Positions 10,386-22,540 of a stretch of DNA of 45,991 nt are shown piece after piece. The translations under genes and the position numbers were made by a program. The notes beneath the pieces were generated by a model, which made no database searches, was not told where the DNA came from, and worked only from the letters and a program-made list of their open reading frames with translations. Source of the DNA: Antrodiella citrinella (lineage: Eukaryota > Basidiomycota > Agaricomycetes > Polyporales > Steccherinaceae); the NCBI GenBank assembly GCA_004802725.1, contig SGPM01000222.1, positions 1 to 45,991 on the forward strand, given 5' to 3'. Every line of letters starts with the position of its first letter. The stretch's first letter is position 1.

Positions 10386-11567
10386 ATGAAGCTCTCACAA
10401 GTCGCTCTGGCGTTGCTGGCGTGTGCCGCGACAGTGAACGCACAGTATTTCTCGGAGGGATGGGCACCAGGCAAACCGGTAACGCAGGACCCCCCGCTGC
10501 CCGCTGCAACACAGTCTACAGCGCGAAGACATGCACCACCCCCAGTCAAACCACAACTCTCGCTTTCAAGCCTCACGTCGTACTTCGACTTGGCGAAGGT
10601 GCTGGAGTCGGGACCCGTGTCGAGCCTCTTTGACAGGGCCGGTATCAACATCACCGAGAGGGTCGCGGCAGCTCGTGCTAGCATGAGGACGATCACCACT
10701 TGGGATCCACGTATCCCTCTCATCACAGACGAGAACTATGACGAAATCATCGTCGGGGAGAATCTGACCGATGAGGAGAAAGAGAAGAGGTCGTGGTTCG
10801 TTATCGTGTAAGTGCTTCTTTTGTTTGCGTCGTTCAGAAGACTCATTTCGTCTCATTTTCAGCACAGCGCAATCTGCCGCGCGTGGTAATTCTAAGCAGT
10901 TGGACGCGGAGTTCGATTCCGCATTTAACACGTCCCTCGTTGAGGGTGACCTTCCGGACATTCGGTGGGCTCGAATCGACTACCTGAACGTGACCTACAT
11001 CACGACAAAGTGGAACATCTGGCAGTGAGTCCTCCAAACCCAATTTACTTGTATGTGTTCGCACACTGATAAACCTTCTAGAGCACCCTACGTTGTGCTC
11101 ATCCGTGATCAAGGCCAAACAATGTACTTCTACCAAGCTACAAGTGTACGCTTGACTGCGGAAATCCTCCGGTCCTTCCTCCTGGAAGAGACGTGGAAAT
11201 CAACCGTCGCCTGGAAGACACCCTTCTCCCCCGGAGGCGACTAGTGCGTAATGATAATCTGACACACCAATGTTCTTCCTAATGCTTGAGTCGATCTAGT
11301 GAATGGCTCATGCACTACTGGGCCCTCAGTCTGCACTTCATACACAACATTATGATCATCCTGCCCCGATGGGCGCTCATGCTTCTGTCCGGTGCCGTTG
11401 CTAGCCTGATCATGCGTGTCATGCACAAAGAAGATAAGGTCCCTGCCAAAGCTGAGGACAAGAAGGTCGAAGACAAACCTGCCGCATCCGAAACAGCTGT
11501 TACGACAGGCTCAACCCCAAGCACGCCTTCGAAGAAATCTGCAAAGTCGCGGAAGGGCAAGAAGTAG
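10386..11567 (+). CDS. ER membrane protein with redox-inactive thioredoxin-like fold
   Basis: A predicted secretory-pathway membrane protein of about 320 residues in four exons. Residues 1-19 form a signal peptide (MKLSQVALALLACAATVNA). A Pro-rich and then helical region follows. The thioredoxin-like domain runs from roughly residue 130 to 250, with RSWFVIV, RIDYLNVTYITTKWNIW, APYVVLIRD and MYFYQA, the beta-alpha-beta pattern of the fold. There is no CxxC at the active-site position, so disulfide exchange is unlikely and a chaperone or scaffold role is more plausible. Near the C-terminus IHNIMIILPRWALMLLSGA and the following residues make one or two membrane segments. The tail is Lys/Ser-rich and ends KSRKGKK, so a dilysine-like ER-retention signal is possible. 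I do not know a gene symbol for this family. Confidence 0.75.
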
Positions 11568-11766
11568 GGGATATTTGAGGTGTACGGATGGTGTAGCGTG
11601 GAAGCGAATGCGATCGTTGTGTAACCTTCTGTAGCTTGCTTGTTTTCTTTTAACGATATATCTCGATGTTATTAGAATTTGCGTAATGAAGACATGCTAG
11701 TCATCGATAGAAAATGAGGTGCGATATATGAGTGAGGAGATTCTGAATATGCTACGTGGAGCTAAA

Positions 11767-12829
11767 CTACTCCTTGTAAGGGTAGTCGAACTTAGGCTGA
11801 TCCTTGCGTCTCCACAGTTTTTTCCTATGAAGGCTACCATTCAGCATCATAACTCATGAGAGTCCGATGAGACACGTACTTTCTTTTTGTCGGTACATGT
11901 TCCGCAAAGATTTCCACACAATGTTGAGCTTTGAATTCCCGGATGAAACGAGGATCCCTGCAACGAAGGTCAGCCCTAACATGAGACGTGATTAGAACGG
12001 ACGTGCGACTCACCAGAGCTCGCTAGCGATTCCCAAGTCTTTGCAGCATCTCATCAGAGCGTTACTCTTGCATGCCTCCGTGGCTGTCGGTATACCGTTC
12101 GAATCGAAGTATTCCTGCTCTCCACGAGCAATGGCCACAAGTCTAAAAATATGATCAATACCAGGGGCTGCATGGTTCCCTCATGCGACGCACCTTCCCA
12201 GGCAAACCAGAGCATATTCTCTACTAACGATTTTGGGGCCAACGTTGGTCTCACTCCTAGGTGCGAGGCCCCACCCGCCAGGCCCAAACGCCTTGTTCAA
12301 CACACGCCTGTACTTGATTTCAGGCAGGTAAATCAGCCCGTCTGCCAAAATGTCAACATATATCCCACAAACAAGAATCGTACACATCACAGCACTCACC
12401 AGGCTTAATCTCAACGTCCAGAGGGTTGATAGGTGCAAGCAGGATATCCGCAGACTCCTTCGGGAAAGGCTGCTGCGACAGACCATGGTAGCTCTTCGAC
12501 CAATCCGTCGGCCCGTTCTGAGCACCAGCATCCAAAGCAGCCACGCCTGACTCTGACGCAAACACCGGTAGGACAGGGTCGTTCTCCAGAGCAAGAGTAT
12601 CCACGACGTCTACGTCTTCTCGTAGCTCGACTCCGTTTCCATTGCCGTTCATGGCTGTAGCTGAAGTGCTAGCTTTGACAGCAGGTGTTTTGGGGAGCGA
12701 ACGGATGGTATTAGGGGTGGCTTGGGGCCTTGTGGGTGCCACGGTAACGTATGTGCGAGCTGAGAGCAGGCTGGAAGTTCGACTGAACGCTTTTGCTGTC
12801 CGAAGACCTCTGCTCAAGTACGTCGCCAT
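11767..12829 (-). CDS. MGM101: mitochondrial genome maintenance protein MGM101
   Basis: A Rad52-like single-strand DNA annealing protein of mitochondrial nucleoids, needed for mtDNA recombination and maintenance. The start at 12829 opens a basic, Ser-rich mitochondrial presequence ([20 protein letters not shown]). A variable linker precedes the highly conserved core: [65 protein letters not shown] and [19 protein letters not shown]. The end is [17 protein letters not shown] with a TAG at 11767. Exons total about 280 residues, the usual length. The gene is convergent with the thioredoxin-like gene. A single ACGCGT lies 114 bases above the start. The core is close to identical to what I recall for the family, so the call is firm. 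Confidence 0.93.
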
Positions 12830-13264
12830 TCTGGGCTCGCGGTACCGGAGTGCACGTAGGCTTGTTGAAGCAGTGGGAGACTGGGAGTCCGATGAGACGC
12901 TTGCCGTATGTCACACAAATCGACGTGACCGTCGCGTGACAGACGCGTCGCGACCGCTCCCGAAGACTCCGAGTTTGCTCCGAGTTGTACCCAGGCTGTC
13001 TGAGTCCAGCAACCACTTCAGTGCACCTACATTATAACCTATAAGGTTGATCCTAACAACCCATAGTTCTACCATTTAGGTATATTGTGAAGGGAGGGTG
13101 AGGTGGGGTGGATTTGTGTGGAAGGGTGGGAGGGTCCACCTGTGAGGCTATATACTGACGTGCAGGAAAGTCGGAATATAAAATCCAAACTTAAATTCCT
13201 CTGAGGGCAACGGACTGGTCTGTAGTCGGAAGTTACCTCAGTTGTTCTTAGGTAGTTGTAAGAG
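12830..13264. other. upstream region of MGM101 with one ACGCGT box
   Basis: Holds the MGM101 promoter (minus strand). An ACGCGT at 12943-12948 sits in a CG-dense context with the nearby string GTCGCGTGAC. This matches the MCB-type boxes seen upstream of SPC19 and CHL1, but as a single copy. No gene is recognised; the weak open frames on both strands have no motif. Confidence 0.4.
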
Positions 13265-13531
13265 TTAGTGAGAAGAAAGAATGGAGACGAAGGGAGCAAT
13301 TCCAGGTGAAAAGCTCTCAACGCTGTCGTTCACAGTGACGAGCCACTCAAACATGTACGCGAGCGGATTCAGTCTCATCCAGTCGGTAACGGTCGCAAAA
13401 CCGTACCGATCCGTAGAGAAGGGGTCCAGCTCGTCCAGATACTGTGGACGCTGGCGGTATCTATCCCCATTGGTCACATTGTGCCAATCATGGAAGAACA
13501 GATCTGGGAATTGAATCCACGCCAGACTGAT
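13265..13531 (-). other. unrecognised coding fragment ending beside a tRNA gene
   Basis: A minus-strand frame reads WIQFPDLFFHDWHN, then YLDELDPFSTDRYGFATVTD and WMRLNPLAYMFEWLVTVNDS, and stops at 13265 after ISILSSH-like residues. The aromatic- and Asp-rich composition and good codon choice look protein-like, but I do not recognise the family. The frame stays open leftwards of any ATG and runs into the tRNA gene transcribed on the other strand. No start is available, so it is either the last exon of a gene whose 5' part was lost, or chance. A possible splice acceptor (ATCAG) lies at about 13530. Confidence 0.3.
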
Positions 13532-13634
13532 GGTTAGATGGCCGAGCGGTCTAAGGCGCCAGACTAAGGACCATGACTGATGCAGTCACGTGATCTGGTC
13601 CGAAAGGGCGTGGGTTCGAATCCCACTCTAATCA
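13532..13634 (+). tRNA. tRNA-Leu (anticodon AAG) with a 23-base intron
   Basis: The acceptor strands GGTTAGA and TCTAATC pair over seven positions (one G-T), with discriminator A at 13634. The D arm GGCCGAGCGGTCTAAGGC carries the A box. The anticodon stem is CCAGA/TCTGG with loop CTAAGGA, so the anticodon is AAG at 13566-13568, reading CUU/CUC leucine codons. The intron is about 13570-13592, directly 3' of position 37, the canonical eukaryotic nuclear site. A long variable arm (class II) follows, with B box GGGTTCGAATCCC. A T run at 13635-13640 is a good RNA polymerase III terminator. No CCA is encoded, as expected for a nuclear gene. Confidence 0.95.
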
Positions 13635-13844
13635 CTTTTTTATTGTTGTTCATTCTGACCTTGCAAGTCGCACTCTATTACCTTTTCGTCATTCATCGAT
13701 ATTCATCTTTGTATTTTTTCAAGTTGGAATGGTCATTTCCTTTTCGCAGGTCCCGCAGTTCCGTGGGCTGTAACGTCATGCTCAGCCGATCGCTTCGTGC
13801 GAGGTCAGCTTAAGCTTGCTTGTCGTCCTTGTCCTCTCCGAGCG

Positions 13845-15936
13845 ATGTCTAAAGCCGCTTTACTTGGAAACTTTGGTCTCATTCGTGGTATCAGACTCAC
13901 AACATTCAATCTACAGAAACGTGCAAATGTCGGGAACGGCAAGGCAGTTATCACTCTGATATTCTTCCTTCTTTCCAGTACGTCCTCTCATGTCGCTATT
14001 GCCTGTTTGCTGAACGAACCGTGTACGGCTTAGATGTGGCCGTCATATTTCCTGCCCGCATTCCGATTCCTCGGTGGGTGACATTGCAAGTGACCAAGTT
14101 TCTCGCGTGGGCGCGTGTGGTCCCCCCTATGAACCCCGACGAGCCTCTGCGCAGAAGATACTTCATTCTCAACTTCATCACACTGCCTCTCTTCTCGGTG
14201 CTTCTTCTCCTAGCTACAGGAGCCATCGACGGAGGTATCGTGCAAAAGGGAATTGTCGGAGATGACGGTGTCAAGCCTCTGAATATATTGGCCTTGTTCA
14301 TTTCCCTCGTACGTGAACGCAATGATTGGACACATGCACGCAGAATTGAGACCATTTATCCACAGGCATATCTGTCCATATCTCTTGATTTCACAGGGAT
14401 CTTGCGCTTTTCTGCCTTTTGGGTCGCTCGCAAAGGAGGCTCTTCCGGTCGTCTGCTGTATTTTTATCTCTACATTTTCTTTCTGGTATCTGGGTCTATC
14501 GTTGGTAATGTATGTGTCAAGGCAGGCCGTTTACAAGTCATTTGCTGAGTTATCCCGGTCAGGATCCTGTCATTTTATCCGGCATCGCTTTTTTGGCCTA
14601 CTTTACAAGAGTCACTGGCATAACGCCTCCGACCGCTTGGATTTTTGCCCAGTTTGCGGCCGCCAATATGGGTATGCAAACTATAGTTCAAAGGAATGAT
14701 TATCCTTGATGAATTTTTGGTTCTTTTTCAGCCTCAGTCGTCCTGGTCTCTTCCAACCCAACCAATCTCGTCCTCTCCGGTGCTTTCTCCATCTCCTTCG
14801 TCGCATACACAGCACACGTCATTCTACCCTTCCTCGCGGCTGCAATTCTCGTCTACCCTGTCCTCGCTTTCCTCCTCTTCCGCGCTCCAAACCTGGTCCC
14901 TCGCACCCTCTCTCTCGATACCGCCGACGTCACACAGAGCAATGCGAGTGCGACATTGATCGATAAGAATGGCGCCATCTTCGGGAGCATATTACTAGGA
15001 GTGACCCTAGGTGTGCTAGTGGGTACGAGCACGGTCGGCGTGCCTGTGTGGCAGGTCACTGTACCATCGGCAGTTCTTATGATTGCTCGGGACGCGTGGC
15101 ATGACTGGATCCAGGGGAAGTCTGCGCGGGCAACGGAGAGACGAAACCTACAGGAAGACATTCCTATGCAGACCATCTCAAACGGCAACGCAAGTGCACT
15201 CACAGACTCCGAGTCAGGCCACGAGATGCCCATTCCGTCCGAAACCTCCACCTCTACGCCTGCCCCCGAACCCTCTACAAGCACTACCATGTCCCCGACA
15301 TCGACTCTTCCTNTCTCACCCACCCTCTCCACTCCCGTTAATAAACATATAGATCTGACGACCTTTTTCCGCCGCCACATCGCCAGCGTGAACACTCAAT
15401 TCCCCACCGTCACTTCCATCGCACGCAGGCTCCCCGTCTCCCTCATCCCCTTCGCCTTCCTGATGTTCATCCTCGTACAAGGTCTGTCCAGCCAGGGTTG
15501 GGTCGAGGTCTTCACGGGTTGGTGGACGGCATGGGTTGCCAAGACCGGCACGCTGGGCGCGATTGGCGGGATGGGCTTCATCTCGTGCATGCTCTGCAAC
15601 GTCTGCGGCACGAACATCGGTGCCACAATCCTCCTCGCGCGTGTCCTCCAGTCCTGGTTCGCGCAGAACCCGTCCCTGGACCCACGCACGCACGACGGTG
15701 CGATCTACGCCCTTGCCCTCGGCTCCAACTACGGCGCGTTCACACTTACGTTCTCTGCCTCCCTGGCTGGTTTGCTATGGAGGCAGATCTTGAGGCAGAA
15801 AGGTATCAGGGTGCGAGCACGCCAGTTCTTGACGTTGAATCTCCCGATCGCGTTCGTCGCGATGCTGGCGAGCATGAGCAGTCTGGTCGGAGAGATGTAT
15901 GTTGAGCACAAAAAGACACCAACAACGATCTCTTGA
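13845..15936 (+). CDS. anion permease of the ArsB/CitM (ion transporter) superfamily
   Basis: A polytopic membrane transporter of about 600-640 residues. The likely first exon ends VITLIFFLLS and splices at a GTACGT donor near 13979 to NVAVIFPARIPIPRW. Later exons give FITLPLFSVLLLLATGAIDGG, then NILALFISLAYLSISLDFTG, GNDPVILSGIAFLAYFTRVT, PPTAWIFAQFAAANM, SVVLVSSNPTNLVLSGAFS, and a long last exon. The SNPTNLVLSG and C-terminal CGTNIGATILLAR motifs are the paired helical hairpins of CitMHS/ArsB permeases. A Ser/Thr/Pro-rich cytosolic loop (near 15240-15330) contains one ambiguous base at 15313. The substrate (arsenite, carboxylate or other anion) cannot be read from sequence. The start is uncertain: ATG 13845 is the best in-frame choice but gives an unusually long N-terminus. 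Confidence 0.78.
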
Positions 15937-16216
15937 GCTCCAGGTTGTCGTGAGTTTCAAAGTCATCGGTCTCTGAATTGTGATCTTTTATAGACGATGA
16001 AAGTAAGAGGCGCACGGTCTGCAAGGTCCGGAGTGAGAGGTTACGCGTGTAATCTAGCAAGAAGGTCAGGTGTCAGGGAGAAAGAAATACACGATTCCGC
16101 GAAACAAGAAAGGAGCAAGCGGTACATAGTACGGCAATAAATTACAGACATGATGCGAGTAGTGAAGCAGGAATATGTATACTATACGAGTGTGAGAACA
16201 GGCAAGAAGACAGCAA

Positions 16217-19200
16217 TTAGACAGACCAAGTGTTGAAGTAGTCCATATCGTAACGAATGAAAGCGAGCATATACTCCACCGTGGTACCCCCATCTTCCTC
16301 CCCCTCTTCGTCCTCCTCGTCAGCAGGACCATCAACGTCTGGAGCGGCGCTAGCCTCAAGAATAGGCTGTTGTTCGTCATCACCCTCGTCGCCGACAGCG
16401 TCCCCTGTCAGATCCACCTCGTCTGCACCGACGATCTCCACTTCTTCTTTCGCCGCCTCCACTGCCGCCCGCGCATCCTCGACGTCCTCAAACTCGCCCA
16501 ACGCCCTCGTCAAAGCCGTTTCATGGTCGTCGCGCAACAACGTCCGCCAGTCGAACTCGCCTTTCTGGATGACAAGGTCGTCTAGGGAGCGTTTCTGATT
16601 CGCTTTGCGCAATAGGGCCTCTTCAACGGTGTGTTCGGAGATGAAACGGTAAATGTGCACGTCTCGAATTTGACCAATACGATGTGCTCTGGGGAGGAGG
16701 GGCGGAAATGTCAGAATGCTGATGTGCTCGAACAACAGAGGGTGAGCTTACCTGTCTTCACATTGCCTGTCCATTTGTGGGTTGAAATCGCTGTCATAGA
16801 AAATTACAGTATCTGCTCCTGTCAAGCTGCATGCACAACGGCCCAGTCAGCAACCTTAGAGCAGAGAGAATAATGTATACGTACTTAATACCGACACCGC
16901 CTGACCTTGACGATGCAATGAAGCAGAAGACACGCGCATCGGAATTGAACCGCTCCGTGATATACTGACGATCTTCAATCTTCGTCGAGCCATCCAACCG
17001 CAAATACAGGTACCCATGAAGGTTCAAGAACGTCTCCAAGATATCTAACACGCGCGTCATCTGCGTGAAGATCAAGACACGGTGACCTCCCGCCTTGCGT
17101 TCCCTCAACAAACGCGCCAGTTCCTGCAGCTTGCCGCAGTCGTACTGCAAGAGTGAAGGATCCGGGAACGCGATCTGAAGCTTGACACTACTGCGGTGGA
17201 GAGATGCATCGAAGGCAGGGTCATAGGCTTTCTCCATAATGGGACCTTCTACGCCGGAGAGAACGATGTTGCTAAGATCACGGGCAACAGCAGTAGGGGT
17301 GACGAAGGAGAATCGGTCAATTAGCCCCGACATCTCCTCCGTTCGAGTGGCATAGGACTTGATAGTGGCATGAACCGCATCAACACGGGTGAGATAGTCA
17401 CGTCTCCGGTCGACTACCTCCAGCGGACACAGCGGTTGGTAGAACGACCTCATAATGGCGACCCCTTCTGAAACGAACTCCGGATCTCGGTGGCAGCGCA
17501 GATTGTTGATGTACGCCTTATGTTTCTGCTTGCTAATATCTTCCACGCGCTGTTGCCAGGCTCTGTACTTTCGATATCCAGCGATATTCCGCGTATCATG
17601 CGGAGGAGCCTCACCGGGGTCCTCCCAATGCAAGCGGCCATGGCCAGTGGCGTTAAGTAGAGTTGTGCTCCGAGATACAAGGTGAGACGGGGGGTCCGGT
17701 TGAACAACGCGCAGTCGAAGCAAATCGAGGTCCAGGGATTCCTCCTGTCCCTCAAGCATTCGTCTCCTGATGAGCAACTCCTTGATCTCAAAGTCTGCGA
17801 TGGCAGATCGCTGCATCGCGAACGACGTCTTGATCGGCCGGACCTCGAACAAGTCAGGGTGGTTGACGACCTTCCGGAGTTGCATGAGGATGTTGGCGAT
17901 CTTCTGGTACACACCGGACTGAAGGTCGTATCTTGTGTCGGCGCGGGACATGAACTCGTCGTAGAGAAACCGTTGTCGCTTGGATAGAGGACACATAACC
18001 AAATGCTCAAACTTGCTTGGCAGCTCCTTCTCCACATCGCGTTTGAGACGGCGAAGTAAATAGGGACGAAGCACAGTATGGAGTTTGGCCACGGTCTGCT
18101 GATTTTCGTCGTCCAAAGCCGTACCCATCTCGATGGCCTTTTCCAAAGGGTCTAGACAAACACAGCGGTCAGCCATGGACGGAGTAATATAAGGTTATCA
18201 CTCACTAGAAAACCAATCGCTAAACTCCTTCAGATTGGCAAACCGACTCCCCGACATCAAAAACTGCAACAACGCCCACAACTCCGTCAAGTTGTTCTGC
18301 AAGGGTGTGCCCGTCAGCAACAGCCTCCGCCGCGACGCGAACATTAACAGAATATTCCACCGCTGCGACTTGAAGTTCTTGATCATGTGCGCTTCGTCCA
18401 GGATCATGTAGTACCACGGTTTCCGCTTGAACGTGTTCTGGTCTCGAGCAGCAAGGGTGTACGACGTAACACAGACGTTGAAGTTGTACTTGTTGAACCA
18501 GCCCTGTCGCAGCTCCTTGCGCTGTTTCGGATTACCGTGGTAGCTGAGGACCTTAAATCCAGGCAGAAACTTTTTGAACTCCATTTCCCAGTTGAGCAGG
18601 ACGCTGGTAGGCACGATGATCAGATGTGGGCCCCAAATCCCTCGGTCGCAGGCAAGATGAGCCAAAAGCGAGATAGTCTGGATGGTTTTCCTGCATTGAA
18701 ATCAGTGACAATCTCACTAGAAAGAGAAAGAAAACCCGTACCCAAGACCCATTTCATCCGCTAAGATTCCATTCATATTACTCGTGTGCAAACTGGCCAA
18801 CCACTCCAAACCAGCTTGCTGGTAAGGCCTGAGCACCCCTCGGAGAAGTGGCGGCGCCCTGACTTTCGCCTGTGGATCCCATTCTACAGGCGCCACAGCG
18901 TACGGATGCAGATACGAAGGGATAGACGCGTCCATCTCGACGTCGTCCTCGTCGCCTCCCGTCTCCAGGTCAGGTACGGGGATGTTCTGCATGGCGGACC
19001 GCAGCTCCAAAGCGGCTTGTTGCTCCAAGTCGACGATGGAAGGTTCGTTGTCCCTGCGATCGTCTTGAGGTCCATCCAACGCAGGCGTGTCACCCACTGA
19101 TTCTGCTATCATCCCATCGGACGGCGACTGTCTACTATCAAGACCATTCGGCGCATGCGATACTGATATCGGCTCCTTGGCTGGGACCATGACTGAAGTT

Positions 19201-21668
19201 TGCGAGACAGGGGGTGGACTTCTCCCTAACGGATAGTCTGCATGACCCAAATGGTCAGCAATCATGGGGGAAGGATGCTCGTCGGAGCCGGGTCCAGGGG
19301 TTTGAGGTGCTTCCTCCGGAGAACTGACGGGGTGGCTAGGAATGTCGCTGATTTCGACCGAAGCATCACCAGCAGCGAGATGATGGTCTCCAGTCACCGT
19401 CGGCGCGGGTGAATTGTGATCCATCCTGATGCTCTCCACGGAGGACGAACGCGCGAATTGATCCAAGGAGATGTCGCCGAGTAGATGTCCAGTATCCATC
19501 TCGTCGTCACTATCATGCGTCTCGGTCTCGTCATCGCTGTCGTTCTGTTCTTCTTCGTCTCCGCTTTGCGAAGCCACGGAACGCGTGACAGATCGACTGG
19601 ACCGACTTATACTGTAGCTGAACTCCCTCGTGAGCTCCGCTTGCTGCACTTCGAGTATCCGACCTGACTGATCGACGATAGCGGCCAGATGTTCCATACC
19701 ACGTCGTTTTTCTTCCTCCGCCAGACGACGACGATCCTCGTCCCGAACATGCTAGTACGGTCTTGATAAGTATACAAAGTACTGCAAGTACACGAGATGC
19801 TCACCATGACTGCTTGTTTCCACCTGTCCATCACCATCCCCGCCATATGCTTCGCCAATTTCTTCACCCTCATCAACTCCAAATCCTTCCTCTTTCCTTT
19901 CACCAGCGGCACCTTCGCCACCACCTTCTCAGGCGACCCACCAATCCCAACCAACCCCCGCGCTTCCCAATACCCCAGCACTTTCGACGCCACCTGCCCT
20001 GCTACCGCTGCACCGTTCACCGGTCTCACGCACCCCTTCTCTATGTCCTGCACAACGCGGTCCCACGCGTCCGGTACTCTTCTCGGCTCGGGGGTGGAGC
20101 CTCGTACGTACCGCCCTGTATTCGGATCGATACCGTCTAGATATGACAGGAATACCAATCTACCTTCGTGCTTCAGCCGATTGACATTTGCCCAGAACGT
20201 TGTACTTTGCGCCACCTCTTTCTCAATCTCGTCCTCCGAAACATCTTGGTCTCCATACGTGAAGTAGGACGAGAGGTACGAAGCCATAGAGCTGCCATAT
20301 TTTGCAGGTGGCGGGCGTTGTAGGTGGTGAGAGTAGACCGGTTCTGGAGGTCTAACAATGAGCTTCACACGGCGCACAGATAATTTTGAAGGGGATGCTG
20401 ATTCGGACACGGTAGCTGCCACGGATTGTCGTGTTATCCGTCCAGAGACAAATTTTGGAGGGCCCATAGTGTCATCTCGGTCCAACTTGCGTTTCTTCCG
20501 CGGTGAAGGCAGATCCTGACTTGGATCGGCAGAGTCTTCCATGGCGTCCATTCGTATACCAGGAGGTCGTTTCCGCAGACGTGTTTTCGGTGGGGACAGA
20601 TGGACATGACCATTCGTGGCGGGGACATCATGCGCAGATATAGACGGAGCTTTGTCCTTGCCCTTTCGATTGACGCCAAATACGGAAGCTGATGCAGAGT
20701 CCGGCAAAGCCTTCCCTTTCCCCTTGTCCTTTGACTTCGAATCTGAGACGCTTGACCAGAATCCTGCGTTGACCGGGATGTCGTCTACTGCGTTCTTCTT
20801 CGGCTTCTTGGTTGGACGAGCAGGAGCGGAAGCAGAAATGCTAGGCGTCGTTAGCAGTGCGCCAATTCTTGCGTTGTGTGCTCTCCGCGTACTGCGAGAG
20901 GGTCCTGCAGAAGACTGTCCGAGAAGATCGTACTTCTCTTTTTTGTACTGTGGAATACAGGTCAGTATCTTGAATTAGATATGACGGCGTAATACGGAAA
21001 GTGTTGAAAAGAGCGGATCGGTAAGAACGCCGAGAGTGTGAATGTCATTTTCTCGTAAGATGGTTCGTAGAGCAACCAGAGCAGCGCGTATCATTCCTGG
21101 ATACACCCGACCTGAAGTGTGTTACGCTGCAAGCACTCCTATCAAGACAAGCGGTGAAGGGGTCCATTCGCGTGAAATACCGCACCGTTCGCAAGTGCGA
21201 TCTCGCTAGGAGGCAAGCACAGTAGCAGACAGACCCAGAACACACGAATGGTATACATGGAAGGGCAAATAAGGGAACATACCTCTTGAAATACAGCCGA
21301 AGTATCTTCCTTGGCCACCTATACCACGCCCATTCAGCTCAACCGAAGCAGGCCAACAAAACGCCGACCACTTGCCTTGGGGTTGTAGGCCAACATGCTC
21401 ACGAACCGTTCCATATGAAACGATTCTCGTACCTAGATAAATAGTGGTCAGGAGACGTAGCCAATGATACCGGTCAACGTACCAGGTCGTCATGTTCGTC
21501 CAAAACACGTTCCACCGCGGCCTGTCTCTCGGAAATCAAGCTTTCTCGTCTCTGCCTCACTAACTCCTGTGCCTGCTCCTCCGAAATTTGCCTCGCACTC
21601 CCCGACCTATTCCTCGCCTTCGGACGCACGCCATCCGCCGTGTTCGTAGACCTGCTTCGTGTGCTCAT
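16217..21668 (-). CDS. SWR1: SWR1 chromatin-remodelling ATPase (H2A.Z exchange)
   Basis: Catalytic subunit of the SWR1 complex, which replaces H2A with H2A.Z in nucleosomes. The start at 21668 opens [14 protein letters not shown]. After [11 protein letters not shown] a short exon reads [20 protein letters not shown] long basic linker and an HSA-like region ([18 protein letters not shown], near 19820) follow, then an acidic stretch with Asp/Glu runs. The SNF2 ATPase has [16 protein letters not shown], Walker A DEMGLGKT across an intron, [10 protein letters not shown] and [21 protein letters not shown] large insertion separates the two RecA lobes, as in INO80/SWR1 enzymes. Lobe two has [36 protein letters not shown] and RAHRIGQ. 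The C-terminus is acidic and ends [17 protein letters not shown], a Swr1-type ending. I estimate about 1,600 residues. Confidence 0.93.
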
Positions 21669-22540
21669 TTCTCCGGTCTGCAGCCACACATGGGTTCTGG
21701 TAAGCGCGTGGGAGCCAGGAGGGCGACGTGGGTGATCTCTTCAGATCCCGGACGGTTTTTCGAGATTCTTGGACTATGATACTAAGCGGGATATTTGAGG
21801 ATGAATGTGGCGTAGTTTTGGGAGAGTGAGCCCGCGTATGGGCGGTGGGAGGACGAGAGGAGGAACAGGTCCCATTTCGCAAGTTCCAAGTGGTTGTTTG
21901 GTCCGAACAAATAACTGTTCCCGTTCTTTGGCGGAGCCCACAAATCTCAATTTTGTGTGTCTTTCATGTCGTCAACTTCGAAATGTCATGTCTTTAGTCG
22001 TCGTTATGCACAAGTCTTGTACGGTACAAACGATGCTTCAATGTTACAGGAGCACAGTGTGGAACTCGTTGCATAGGCTGTCTCACCACCGTGACCGCCC
22101 GCGGGCCACGACACGCCTCCTGATGACCTTCAAAAGCGCTCTCGACAAAATGTGAGTCTGATTCACTCTTTGAACCATCTTGTGTGCGATGAAAGACAAG
22201 GAACGAGTACGCAAATATGATTCTCGGCGCCGTGTCCACCTCCGACTTTGGCTAGTGGAGTGGACAGACCGGCTGGCAGCGGTGGTTGGACATACTACGG
22301 CAGTTTCATCCTGAGAAGTGGTGAAGCAAACATCCTGATTAATGATTGGTAGTTCATAAGTAGTGCATTTGCGAAAGAGCAGGGGTGTGATAGCAAAGCA
22401 GGTCTGACTGGATGGGCGCAAATAGTCAAAGCATGTAGCTGGATCGTGTCTGTAGTCTGACGCACCTGAGAGAAAACATATGCAAAAGAGAGGCATCGTC
22501 GAACGACTAGATCTCGTGCGCAACACCCAGCCATTATGCA
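21669..22540. other. upstream region of SWR1, no gene supported
   Basis: About 870 bases between the SWR1 start and the end of the next minus-strand gene. A 153-codon minus-strand frame (22083-22544) begins with ATGATG directly over the stop of the neighbouring small gene. It is Ser/Arg-rich without motifs, so I do not accept it. A plus-strand frame at 21805-22155 is equally featureless. The SWR1 promoter must lie here. Confidence 0.45.

Noticed and set aside
15313..15313. Ambiguous base in the permease loop, and similar bases in CHL1 at 31470-31563
   Set aside because: They reflect draft sequence quality in variable regions or wobble positions and do not break the reading frames.
18786..19100. 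Long plus-strand frames inside SWR1
   Set aside because: Shadows of the well-supported SWR1 coding sequence on the other strand.
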